Below, piece by piece: positions 8,188-15,978 of a DNA stretch of 30,594 nucleotides; the first letter of the stretch is position 1, and every line of letters begins with the position of its first letter. This DNA comes from G963674505 sp964575975. Its GTDB lineage: Bacteria; Desulfobacterota; Desulfobacteria; Desulfobacterales; SKZT01. Location of the stretch: assembly GCA_964575975.1 (NCBI GenBank), contig CAZNTU010000052.1, forward strand, positions 1-30,594, given 5' to 3'. The notes beneath the pieces were generated by a model, which did not search any database, was not told the DNA's origin, and worked only from the letters and a program-made list of their open reading frames with translations. The position numbers and the translations under genes are program-made.

Positions 8188-8747
8188 TCATCCGAAAGTC
8201 GCCCGCAGATCGTTTCCAGCCACGCTTCCAAATACGGGTCCCCCCAAGTGAGCAACCGGACGCCCTCCCCTCCCTCGACCAGGTTTCCCTCGGCGTCCCG
8301 GACAGGGGCGGTCGGGGGGTGTTTGTCGGCCATTCGGCCGTCGAAGGTGGCCGCGATGCTTTCGGCCGGGGATATGCCGGTTTGCGGGGGAACGTCGGGC
8401 CAATTGATCGACAGACAGCCCGGAAGACCGTCGGAGGTTACGGTTTTCTCGCCGGGTTCGGGCGCGGCGCTTACAATCATGCCGGGAGCCGGGTGGGCAA
8501 GGCAGAACGCCGCCAGTTGCTCCTGCGTGGCGGGTTTTACGGCGTTTTTTACGGCGGATTGTTCCGCGGAGACATCCGGTTCGATTTCCCCGCCGACGTT
8601 TTCAAACGCGTCTACGACCGGCGGGGTTTCCTTTTTCGCCGCTTCCTCCAGCATTTTTCTCGCCTGTTCCAGTTCCAGCTCTCCGACGGCGACTCTCCTT
8701 AAAATCCTGGGCATTTCCGCCAGGATGGGCTGAAGCGGCCCCACGAC
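8163..8747 (-). pseudogene. Second copy of the helicase C-terminus (fragment)
   Basis: It encodes PLQPILAEMPRILRRVAVGE through NLVEGGEGVRLLTWGDPYLE, nearly the same as the end of the helicase at 116-745. There is no helicase core upstream: beyond 8747 the similarity stops abruptly. The last dozen residues (RLSDENGEPMEK) differ from copy A because the frame has run into the DUF6516-like fragment. No start codon or ribosome site supports expression. Confidence 0.8.
8224..8747. repeat. Direct repeat copy B (helicase 3' end)
   Basis: Partner of the repeat at 141-664. Positions 8260-8469 appear identical to 177-386 by eye, while both flanks have diverged. Such a mosaic suggests gene conversion between the copies or two successive events. 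Recombination between the copies would excise 8,083 bp carrying ParDE, PtuAB and VapC. Confidence 0.9.
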
Positions 8748-8939
8748 AACTTTTCGTTTTATTTTTTGTTCCGGTCGATTTCCCCCAAACGGTTCGGGAG
8801 GCGATTCTGCGTACGAACATACCGGTCATGCGCAACCTCGGTTGATTTCGGCGGCATCGCAACGGTCTTTTGCCACACGGGCGACGCTGCGAATCGATTT
8901 AGTCCACCATGACGATCACTGATCGGTCCGCTCGCTCCG

Positions 8940-9440
8940 TCAGCTCAAAGCAAGCGCCTTCATTGCCGCCGCCCTCGGTTCCCCGTAGAAAACCGGATCC
9001 ACGTGCTCCACGATGTCCGCGTCCACGTCCAGGAAATTGCGCTTGTTCTCGATCGGTATCAGGGCGCGTTTCGCGCCGTTGTCCTTCGCCACCTGCAAAG
9101 GTTCCACCAGGGAACGGACCGGCTTGACGTTCCCCTGGATGCTCATGTCGCCCAGGATCAATGTCGCCGCCGTGACCTGGCTTTTCCTGATCGCCGAAAA
9201 GACCGCGACGAAAAATGCCACCCCGATGTCCCCCTGGACCTTGTTGTTCAACAAGTCCAAAACCTCCACGTGGAAGTCGGAAAGGCTCATCTCCTTCGCG
9301 AAGCCGAACTCGCCCTTTTTCGAGCCGAGATAGCCGAACGCCCGCTGGATCGACTCCTTGATCTCCCCGGATACGCCACCGGCCGTCTTCAGCATCGACA
9401 AAGGCAAATCGACGAACAGTAAAACGGAATCTTGGGCGGT
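8940..9440 (-). pseudogene. brxL: C-terminal fragment of BrxL (BREX Lon-like protein)
   Basis: The frame reads VSGEIKESIQRAFGYLGSKK, SLSDFHVEVLDLLNNKVQGD, GVAFFVAVFSAIRKSQVTAA, ILGDMSIQGNVKPVRSLVEP and GAKRALIPIENKRNFLDVDA, ending VDPVFYGEPRAAAMKALALS. This is the Lon-protease-like C-terminal region of BrxL, usually a protein of about 680 residues with an AAA domain; only about 165 residues remain. The frame is open right back to the TAA of the ABC ATPase gene, in phase with it, so the cut lies at the very end of that gene. There is no proper start codon. No other BREX core gene (pglX, pglZ, brxC) is present. Confidence 0.8.
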
Positions 9441-10253
9441 TTAAAAGTATTCCTTCCTCAGTTCTTCCAAAATTTCGTCCGTCAGCTTTTCCTGCTTCCT
9501 GAGGTCCGCGAACTTGTCTAGCAGATCGTCGGTGGTCAGCGCGCGTTTTTCGCGTTCGTCCAACAGGTCGATGATCCGGCCCTTGTGCATCATGACGGTC
9601 TTTGTCCCGAACTCCAGGGCCTGTTGCATGCTGTGGGTAATCATGATCGTCGTAAGCTTGTCGCGCTCTACGAATTCCTTGGTAAGCCTAAGCACCTGGG
9701 TGGCGGTCTTGGGATCGAGTGCCGCCGTATGCTCGTCCAGCAGCAGGACCTCGGGCCGGACCAGCACGGACATCAAGAGCGTGATCGCCTGGCGCTGCCC
9801 TCCCGACAAACGGCCGATCCTCGTGTCCAATCGGTTTTCCAGTTGCATCTCCAGTTTTGCTATTCTCTCCCGAAACAACGCATGCAAATCCCGGTTCAAG
9901 CCGATCTTGGGCAGTTTGGCCTTGCCGCGCGTATAGGCCAGAAGCAAGTTTTCGGCGATGGTCATATCCGGGGCGGTGCCGGAAAACGGGTTCTGAAACA
10001 CGCGGGAGACGTATCGCGCCCTGGAATAGTCCGGAGAATTCGTAATGTCTCTGCCGTTGAGCGAAATCCTGCCTTGATCGGGAAAGATCGTGCCGGCGAT
10101 CATGTTCAGCAAGGTCGTTTTTCCCGACCCGTTCGTCCCGATGATCGTGGCGAATTCTCCGTCGGCGATGTTCAAATCGATCCGATCCAGCGCCAGCAAC
10201 TCGTAGCCGGTCCCCTTGTCGAAGGTTTTGCTCGCGTTCTCGATACGTATCAT
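9441..10253 (-). CDS. ABC transporter ATP-binding protein (tryptophan/tyrosine-type uptake family)
   Basis: A 270-residue ATPase with Walker A GTNGSGKTT (39-47), Q-loop VFQNPFSGT (85-93), signature RLSGGQRQ (148-155), Walker B VLLLDEHTAALDP (169-181) and the H-loop MITHSMQQAL. The DEHTAALDP wording is typical of the ATPases that pair with BPD_transp_2 permeases and ABC_sub_bind receptors, predicted importers of aromatic amino acids or other small organic solutes. AAGGA lies 6 nt before the ATG, and only 19 bp separate it from the permease-receptor gene upstream. It should couple ATP hydrolysis to import by that fusion protein at the inner membrane. The substrate cannot be read from the sequence. 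Confidence 0.9.
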   Translation of the reverse strand: MIRIENASKTFDKGTGYELLALDRIDLNIADGEFATIIGTNGSGKTTLLNMIAGTIFPDQGRISLNGRDITNSPDYSRARYVSRVFQNPFSGTAPDMTIAENLLLAYTRGKAKLPKIGLNRDLHALFRERIAKLEMQLENRLDTRIGRLSGGQRQAITLLMSVLVRPEVLLLDEHTAALDPKTATQVLRLTKEFVERDKLTTIMITHSMQQALEFGTKTVMMHKGRIIDLLDEREKRALTTDDLLDKFADLRKQEKLTDEILEELRKEYF

Positions 10254-10272
10254 GGCTGTTCCTTTCGTCTTC

Positions 10273-13089
10273 TCACGGCTTTCTTTCCTCCGCCGCCCGA
10301 TCCGAAACCGCCGAAGGAACGGCTATTCCCATCTTTTCGGCAAGCTCGACGTTAAGATACAGGCGTTCGGGCACGTATTTTTCGATATCGAGAGCAGAGG
10401 CGCTTTCTCCCTCGATCAACCGCTTGAGGAGCTTGGCCGCGACAGTCCCGACCTCGTAATAATCCGCCCCCAACGCGGCAAAAACGCCGTATCTGCTGTC
10501 GCCGGGATCGTTCGTGAAATAAGGGATTCGTTGTCGGGCCATCAGCGGAGCCACGCCCGAAACCGCAGCGGCAACCGTCACGTCGCCCGAGGTCCACAGG
10601 ATATCGATATTGTCCGCGATCAGACTTTTCACGGCCGAATCGACTTCGTTGACGTTCGCGACGGTTTTTTCGACAAGCTCGAAGCCGTAGAGGACGGATG
10701 CCTCCCTGCCCTTTTTCGTGCAATATTCGGAATTCGCCTGCGACGGGTCCCACACCAGGCCGACCCGCTTGGCGAGGGGAAAAATTTCGCGCATGATCTT
10801 GAAAGTGGATTCGACCGGTTGGGGAGTGGCAATCCCGGTGAGACAGGGAGGTTTGTCGTGAAAACTCTTTGCCGCCCCGGCGATTATCGGATCGGTCACG
10901 GCGCAGAAGACATGCGGGATCGATCTGTTCTGCTGGGCGACTGTCTGAAGAGCAAGCGTCGAAATGGAAAGGATGAAATCGAACCGGCTGTCCTGGATTT
11001 TCTTGACGATCGCGTTGGCGGCCGAATAATCCCCTTGCGCGTTCATTTCCGCGACTTCAAGTCCTGCTTTCCGATCGTAGCCGTCGCGCCGCAGTTCGTC
11101 CATAACGGCTTTTTCCACGGTATCCAAGAGGAAATTGTTGGTGAAGGAGAAAACCGCCACCCGCATAGTACGTTTCGTTTCCGCGACGGGCGACGATGCG
11201 CTCGGCTCCGGGCTCCGTTGACGCGATGCGCCGTCTTCGAAAATCTCCGTCGCCGACAGCAGCACATCCTCGGGCACGTCGATGCCAAGTTCCTTCGCAA
11301 CATCGAGATTGACGCCGAAGACGACCTTTTTGTATTGTTCGAACGGAATGCCGCGTTCGCCTTTCAACGCCCGCGCTACCAATTCCGCACCCTGGACGCC
11401 GCTCTGCTCGTAGGCGAATCCGTATACCACGAACGCGCCTTCCCCAAGCTTTTCGACGTCGGACGAGAATACGGGAACGCGGTTTTTCTTCGCGACCGAA
11501 ACGATGGAACCGAACGCTTCGAATACTATGACGTCCGGCACCAGCACGAACGCGTCGATTTTCGAGGCCAAAAGCGTAGCCGCCTGCTGGACTTCGTTGG
11601 ACGACGTCACGGTCGCGCCCTCGAACCTGTAACCGGGTCTCGTCTCCAGCGCTTTTTTCAATCGGTCGATATTGAAAACGGTATTTGCCAGGCCGGGATT
11701 CCAAATCTCCCCGATGGCAACGGGTCCTCCGAAAAATTTTTCCACCACCGACAGCATGCCCTCGGCAGGGAACGAGCCGTACGCTCCGGTAATGTTGGGA
11801 GGATGATCCGCGTCCGAGGTCCCCACCCCCAGGATAAACGGGTTGGCCACCGTCGCGAACACGATCGGGACATCCTTAACCTTGTTGAAGACCGTCTGGG
11901 TGGCCTGGGACGAAATGGTCACGAAGACGTCCGGCTTCGAGGTCTTCAGTTCGTCGACGATCGTGTTGAGCATGCCCATGTCGCCGTTGGCGGTTTTCGC
12001 AAGAAATTCCGTATTCTCCCCGTCGCGATAGCCCAGCTCGCCAAGCCGCTTGATCAGGCTGTCTCTTGTGATGGTCAACATTTCGGATTCGTTGAAAAGC
12101 ACCACGGCGATGCGATGGACCTGTCGCGGCGCCAAGCGTTTCGTCAGCTCGGGAGCGGCGAACATCGCCCCGACCGCCGCGACGACGAGGAGCGTCGCCC
12201 CCGCCGTCTTAGGCGAGGCCAACCGGGGCTGAAACCGCACTTTTCGGGACAATACGATGGTCCCCAGAACAAAGGCCGCCGTCACAAGTTTCAAATCGAT
12301 CGGGTTCAAGCCGACGTAAAGGGCGAACGCCACCATCAGACGGAACAGCAACGATCCCAGGAGCAGTCCCGTCACTATTTTCCAAACTTCGGAACCTTTG
12401 AGGATCGCCTCCCCGATAATGACGGAGGCCAATCCGAACACGAACACGCCGACTCCCATCCCGATGTCCGCGAACCCCTGATACTGGGCCAGCAATCCGC
12501 CCGCCAAAGCGACCAAGGCGTTGGACGCCGCAATGCCGAAAATCTTCATGGCATCGACATCGACGCCGTTGGCCGCTACCATGACGGGGTTGTTGCCCGT
12601 TGCGCGGATCGTGATCCCGAGGTCCGTTTTCAAGAGAACCGCGAACAGGAACATGAACAGAGCGACCCCCGGCAGAAAAAGAAAAAACAGCCACAACTCG
12701 GAATGCATCCCCGGATTTATGCCGTTCATCGCCGACACCAAAGTCCTCGCCGACATCAAGGGTATGTTGGATTTTTCCATGACATGAAGGTTCACGGAAT
12801 AGAGCCCGGTCATGACGATGATTCCGGCCAAGAGACCGTTCACCTTCAATTTCGTATGGACCAGCCCGGTACACAATCCGGCGGCCGCCCCGGCCAACGC
12901 GCCAAGCGCGGTCGCCAAGGCCGGATGCAGTCCTTCGACCATGCATACCGCCGCAACCGCTCCGCCCAGCGTGAAACTCCCCTCGACCGTGATATCGGGA
13001 AAATTGTAGATTCGATAGGTCAGGCAAATTCCCACCACCAGGAAACTGTAAATCAGCCCTAAATTCAACGCGCCCAAAAAAAGATCCAT
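10273..13089 (-). CDS. ABC permease fused to two tandem substrate-binding domains
   Basis: A 938-residue three-domain protein. Residues 1-290 are a BPD_transp_2 permease (many hydrophobic helices; NFPDITVEGSFTLGGAVAAV near 29-48; ATGNNPVMVAANGVD near 163-177). An extra hydrophobic helix (about 297-315) would carry the chain back to the periplasm. Residues about 325-620 form an ABC_sub_bind (PF04392-type) receptor (AVVLFNESEMLTITRDSLIK; VTISSQATQTVFNKVKDVPI; AYEQSGVQGAELVARALKGE). After a Ser/Pro-rich linker, residues about 642-925 form a second one (MRVAVFSFTNNFLLDTVEKA; ISTLALQTVAQQNRSIPHVF; AALGADYYEVGTVAAKLLKR). In ordinary systems these are separate genes. With a half-size permease, a dimer would display four receptors. 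AAGGGGA precedes the ATG. Confidence 0.93.
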   Translation of the reverse strand: MDLFLGALNLGLIYSFLVVGICLTYRIYNFPDITVEGSFTLGGAVAAVCMVEGLHPALATALGALAGAAAGLCTGLVHTKLKVNGLLAGIIVMTGLYSVNLHVMEKSNIPLMSARTLVSAMNGINPGMHSELWLFFLFLPGVALFMFLFAVLLKTDLGITIRATGNNPVMVAANGVDVDAMKIFGIAASNALVALAGGLLAQYQGFADIGMGVGVFVFGLASVIIGEAILKGSEVWKIVTGLLLGSLLFRLMVAFALYVGLNPIDLKLVTAAFVLGTIVLSRKVRFQPRLASPKTAGATLLVVAAVGAMFAAPELTKRLAPRQVHRIAVVLFNESEMLTITRDSLIKRLGELGYRDGENTEFLAKTANGDMGMLNTIVDELKTSKPDVFVTISSQATQTVFNKVKDVPIVFATVANPFILGVGTSDADHPPNITGAYGSFPAEGMLSVVEKFFGGPVAIGEIWNPGLANTVFNIDRLKKALETRPGYRFEGATVTSSNEVQQAATLLASKIDAFVLVPDVIVFEAFGSIVSVAKKNRVPVFSSDVEKLGEGAFVVYGFAYEQSGVQGAELVARALKGERGIPFEQYKKVVFGVNLDVAKELGIDVPEDVLLSATEIFEDGASRQRSPEPSASSPVAETKRTMRVAVFSFTNNFLLDTVEKAVMDELRRDGYDRKAGLEVAEMNAQGDYSAANAIVKKIQDSRFDFILSISTLALQTVAQQNRSIPHVFCAVTDPIIAGAAKSFHDKPPCLTGIATPQPVESTFKIMREIFPLAKRVGLVWDPSQANSEYCTKKGREASVLYGFELVEKTVANVNEVDSAVKSLIADNIDILWTSGDVTVAAAVSGVAPLMARQRIPYFTNDPGDSRYGVFAALGADYYEVGTVAAKLLKRLIEGESASALDIEKYVPERLYLNVELAEKMGIAVPSAVSDRAAEERKP

Positions 13090-13126
13090 ATTCCCCTTCC
13101 TCGATACCCGATGGAACTTCCGGCAA

Positions 13127-14329
13127 TTACTCCTCGTCTACCGGAACAACGCCGAGCAACCCTCCCTTGAAAACCGATTTTTGCAGAAGATGCTGCACTT
13201 TCAGCGGCTTGAGTTCCGTCGCGGCCCGTTCAAGCTCCCCTTGAAAATCCTCGATATTCCTGCTGACCGGTCCTTTCTCCATAACGACGGCGTGGACGTG
13301 GCTCGCGCTCTCTTCGGGAAACATGCGCCGTCCGGGTTCGGACAAGCGTTCCCCGCTCTTGAACGCAAGTCCCGCGGCGACAACGACATGGTCTTTGAAA
13401 CCGGCTTCGATGGGAAAATCCATGAACTCGGCGAAACGATCCCGATCCTTCATCGATCCGGTCTTCGGGAAATGCTCGGCGACCGGGGTCTTTTTGAAGT
13501 TCATCCCCCAAATCCCCGCGCTTTCCAAAACCCCGACCACCCCGAAAACATTCGTTTCCGCCAATTCTCCCAGAGCCTGGACCAAGTCTCCGAGCGACGG
13601 CCCGTACTCGTCCCCGTCGAACGACAGAACATGGGAGAACTCCCCCTCGAACAGTCCCCCCGTAAAAAACTGGAAGGAAAGACCGGGCAACGCCTCTTGC
13701 GCGAGGACGAAATCGACGGCGGCGTTCTTGATGGCGGGATAGTAGAAATAATTGCCCTTCACGACCACGGATTCGCCGATCAGGTTTTTGCAGTCTTGAA
13801 AACCGACGCCCGGCGCGGACATGCCGAAACCGAACACGATTCGGCCGGCCCCGACCGCGTAGGCGTCGCCGTCTTGGTAGAATTCGGAGATCAAATCCCT
13901 TCTGGAAACCAGCGCGGACCATTTCCCCGGCGCGGACTCGCGCGTCGCCAATTCGAACCCGATTCCGTTCAATACCCTTTTTTCCCGCCGGGTTCGTTTC
14001 GGAAGGCTTTTCTCCGCCGGATCGTCGTCGAGGACGATGTCGAACAGCTTGTCAAGTCCGGAGAGTTCGAACACTTTCATTAGATTTTCGGAAGGATGGA
14101 GAAGCACGATGCCGCCGCTGATCGGTTTCAACTGCTTCTGGAAGGACAAGAAGACCCGCAGGCCCGCGCTGCTGACATACGGCACGCCGGCGCAATCCAC
14201 GAATATCTCCCGCTTGCCTCGTCCGACCAGACTGCGAAGCTCCTTCTCGAGCAACGGGCTGGTTTGGGCATCCATTCTGCCCTGCAGAAACAACGTGTTT
14301 TTCGACTCGTCGAAACGCCAATTCGACAT
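13127..14329 (-). CDS. STAS-domain protein with unknown C-terminal domain
   Basis: A 400-residue protein. Residues 1-100 are a STAS (anti-sigma antagonist type) domain: LFLQGRMDAQTSPLLEKELR, then REIFVDCAGVPYVSSAGLRV, where the Ser-Ser of YVSSAG is the site phosphorylated in SpoIIAA-like proteins. A basic linker (KSLPKRTRREKR) joins it to about 280 residues that I do not recognise (GDAYAVGAGRIVFGFGMSAP; ALGELAETNVFGVVGVLESA; HVVVAAGLAFKSGERL). It stands first in the operon, 37 bp ahead of the permease fusion. A phospho-switch that gates the transporter, or acts through it, is possible by analogy with STAS domains tied to transporters (MlaB, SulP), but is inference. GGGAG precedes the ATG by 7 nt. 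Confidence 0.8.
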   Translation of the reverse strand: MSNWRFDESKNTLFLQGRMDAQTSPLLEKELRSLVGRGKREIFVDCAGVPYVSSAGLRVFLSFQKQLKPISGGIVLLHPSENLMKVFELSGLDKLFDIVLDDDPAEKSLPKRTRREKRVLNGIGFELATRESAPGKWSALVSRRDLISEFYQDGDAYAVGAGRIVFGFGMSAPGVGFQDCKNLIGESVVVKGNYFYYPAIKNAAVDFVLAQEALPGLSFQFFTGGLFEGEFSHVLSFDGDEYGPSLGDLVQALGELAETNVFGVVGVLESAGIWGMNFKKTPVAEHFPKTGSMKDRDRFAEFMDFPIEAGFKDHVVVAAGLAFKSGERLSEPGRRMFPEESASHVHAVVMEKGPVSRNIEDFQGELERAATELKPLKVQHLLQKSVFKGGLLGVVPVDEE

Positions 14330-14606
14330 GACAATTCTCCCGTGGCAAACCGCGACTCGGATCTCTTCGTTCGCGCGTCAAAGATGGAAAAAGCACCCCC
14401 GGAACCGGTTTCGATACCGCTCCGCGTCCGGTACGATCTTTTACGGGATACACTATGCCGAGCAATTCTTCAAGCGCGTTTGTTCCCCAGGGGAGAGCAT
14501 AAATCGAGCTTTTGATGTTTCGCGTATTGTGCTATTTCCGAAACATTGAACTTGGAGCCGAACATGAAAAAATCGTTTTCGCGGAGGATTCGGAATAGGG
14601 CTGTGA
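14330..14606. other. Upstream region of the STAS-ABC operon
   Basis: It should hold the operon promoter reading leftward, but I find no good sigma-70 pair; TTGAAG at minus-strand 14475 or so is followed by nothing near TATAAT. A short plus-strand frame (ELGAEHEKIVFAEDSE, ending in TAG) has protein-like composition but is too short to name. Confidence 0.3.
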
Positions 14607-14810
14607 GAACAGGCGTTGATCGAACTCGGGAAGACGAACCCGGATTACGAAAAGGCGACCGACAATATACTTAGCGACCGGGAGAACGGCGAATACAAGG
14701 ATTATGTTCGGGAGCTGACGAGGCTTTCGAGGACCGAGCCGGAAGACCTTCTGCTGGACCGAATACGGGCCAGACTCCGAGGAGAATGTCCCGCGCTGCG
14801 GCTCGGTCGT
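14607..14810 (+). pseudogene. Coding fragment cut by a palindromic repeat, family unknown
   Basis: The plus-strand frame following a TGA at 14604 reads QALIELGKTNPDYEKATDNI, LSDRENGEYKDYVRELTRLS and RTEPEDLLLDRIRARL. Composition and GC-rich third positions look like real, helical, charged protein. There is no ATG, only a TTG at 14616, and the frame loses protein character exactly where the palindrome at 14811 begins. It is likely the interior of a disrupted gene. No family recognised. Confidence 0.35.
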
Positions 14811-15051
14811 AGGGCGGGCGGGTCGGAGCCCCGGCCTTCCGGACTGCCCGGCTCTTTCTCGGGGACCCTGCCTTCCGGTTTCGCGCGGAGTCCAACCCGC
14901 CGCTTTTCCGGTCTCCGCGAAGAATTCGCCCGGCTCGACGCGGCGGCCAGGCCCGCAGAAGGCGGGTTGGACTTCCGGGACCATCGAAAGGCGAGGGCTT
15001 CGAGGGGCTTCGGGGCGGCTCGAAAGTCCGGGATTCCGACCCGCCCGCCCT
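14811..15051. repeat. 241-bp interrupted palindrome (two inverted 91-bp repeat units)
   Basis: The outer 17 bp (agggcgggcgggtcgga, 14811-14827) return as an exact reverse complement at 15035-15051. An inner 13-mer (agtccaacccgcc, 14889-14901) returns inverted at 14961-14973. Both pairs sit symmetrically, 78 bp apart in each arm, so the arms are two head-to-head copies of a 91-bp unit whose interior has diverged. The loop is 59 bp. It resembles a dispersed, non-coding mobile repeat (MITE- or REP-like), but no target-site duplication was found. Confidence 0.7.
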
Positions 15052-15132
15052 GCCTTCGCCGCCGACGCCGCCAAGGAATTCTGGGGGGGAACAAAAACCC
15101 GCGGAAATATCACCGTGCTTCCGACACCGTTT

Positions 15133-15288
15133 TCATCGCCCCACGTCCAACCAGTCGTCGAACATTTTCCGCGCCGTTTCCACCGCGCGATGTGGGCCCC
15201 AGGGGCTACCGAGTCTTTCCGCCTTACCGCCAATTCCAACCGTACAAGGCGAAATATCTTGGGATAGGCGAACCTTCAAATTTTACTT
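15133..15288 (-). pseudogene. Orphan coding fragment downstream of hepT, family unknown
   Basis: A minus-strand frame overlapping the end of hepT in another phase reads KFEGSPIPRYFALYVGIGGK, then AERLGSPWGPHRAVETARKM and FDDWLDVGR before TGA. The composition is clearly protein-like, yet there is no start codon before it. It is probably the C-terminal end of a truncated gene. I do not recognise the family. Confidence 0.4.
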
Positions 15289-15699
15289 TACGAGTTGGAT
15301 TTCTCCAAAAAACTGTTTCCATACATCCGGCAATTCCGTAGCCAAAGGCAGAAGTTCATCCTCGTTGAGCATAAAACCATAGGCATGCACGAAGAAGTGA
15401 CGAAAACCCCTGAATTTATCAAGTCTGTTCAGCAGACGATTCGATATGATCCCTTGCCTTTCGGCTTCGTCGAGCAGATCTTTATGCGAAGAGGAGGATT
15501 TCGAGACCGATATTTTTCTCGATTTCAACATTCGCTTGATTATGTTTTCCATACCCGAATAACAGTGGTGGATGCATGCTCCGATCGCGGAAAGTTCGAC
15601 GACTGTCTTATGGGTCCGCTCGACGGCTTCGCGCAATATGTCAAGCGTTTTCTCGATATGTTCCTTCTCGACAAGTATTTCTTCAGACAGGGCGCTCAT
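15283..15699 (-). CDS. hepT: HepT-like HEPN toxin (RNase)
   Basis: About 138 helical residues. The HEPN active-site motif R-x4-H-x-Y is seen in GFRHFFVHAYGFML, and the N-terminal helices (EHIEKTLDILREAVERTHKT; ELSAIGACIHHCYSGMENII) fit HepT-type proteins. HepT is an RNase toxin that the MNT partner neutralises by adding AMP to the tyrosine of this motif. The ATG at 15699 overlaps the end of the partner gene by 17 bp; a TTG at 15735 would add 12 residues (HEWWNKPGLRF) and is less likely. This is a longer HepT variant than the 110-residue DUF86 type. Confidence 0.8.
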   Translation of the reverse strand: MSALSEEILVEKEHIEKTLDILREAVERTHKTVVELSAIGACIHHCYSGMENIIKRMLKSRKISVSKSSSSHKDLLDEAERQGIISNRLLNRLDKFRGFRHFFVHAYGFMLNEDELLPLATELPDVWKQFFGEIQLVK

Positions 15700-15961
15700 A
15701 AATCTTAATCCCGGCTTGTTCCACCATTCGTGCAAATCGCGACGAATTCGCCAAATTGATCAAATCGACCGGCTTGGACAAGTATCTTAACAATTTGCCG
15801 TGGAAATCGAAAAAATCTCCCGGCGCGATCCCCCTCACCGCCAAGTCGATATCGTTCGCTACAGAGTCGTCTCCAATGGAAGAACCAAAAAGAAACAGCT
15901 CTTCTACGTTGAACTTTTTCGCCAAGGAAACTATGGTTTGTTTTTCTTTGTCCGAAATCAT
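15683..15961 (-). CDS. mntA: MntA-like minimal nucleotidyltransferase antitoxin
   Basis: A 92-residue MNT-fold protein with the nucleotidyltransferase signature GSSIGDDSVANDIDLAV (G-S ... D-x-D), preceded by the strand VEELFLFG. It has the later acidic residue in KPVDLINLAN. In the MntA-HepT systems it AMPylates and so silences the HEPN toxin. I choose the ATG at 15961; a TTG at 15982 would overlap the stop of the fadJ-like gene by 4 bp and is possible. The pair sits directly behind the beta-oxidation genes on the same strand, so read-through is likely. Confidence 0.82.
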   Translation of the reverse strand: MISDKEKQTIVSLAKKFNVEELFLFGSSIGDDSVANDIDLAVRGIAPGDFFDFHGKLLRYLSKPVDLINLANSSRFARMVEQAGIKIYERPV

Positions 15962-15978
15962 GAAACCACCATTGTTTT

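Noticed and set aside
8748..8939. Short minus-strand frame VAHDRYVRTQNRLPNRLGEI before a stop
   Set aside because: It has protein-like composition and may be the tail of another lost defence gene, but it is too short to support a family or a feature.
10216..13062. A 948-codon open frame on the plus strand opposite the permease-receptor gene
   Set aside because: It is an antisense shadow. Its product is rich in His, Arg and Gln with no recognisable motif, while the minus strand encodes a coherent multi-domain transporter.
14616..15341. A 241-codon plus-strand gene
   Set aside because: Only its first 60 or so codons look like protein; the rest reads through the palindrome and opposite the hepT-side fragment.
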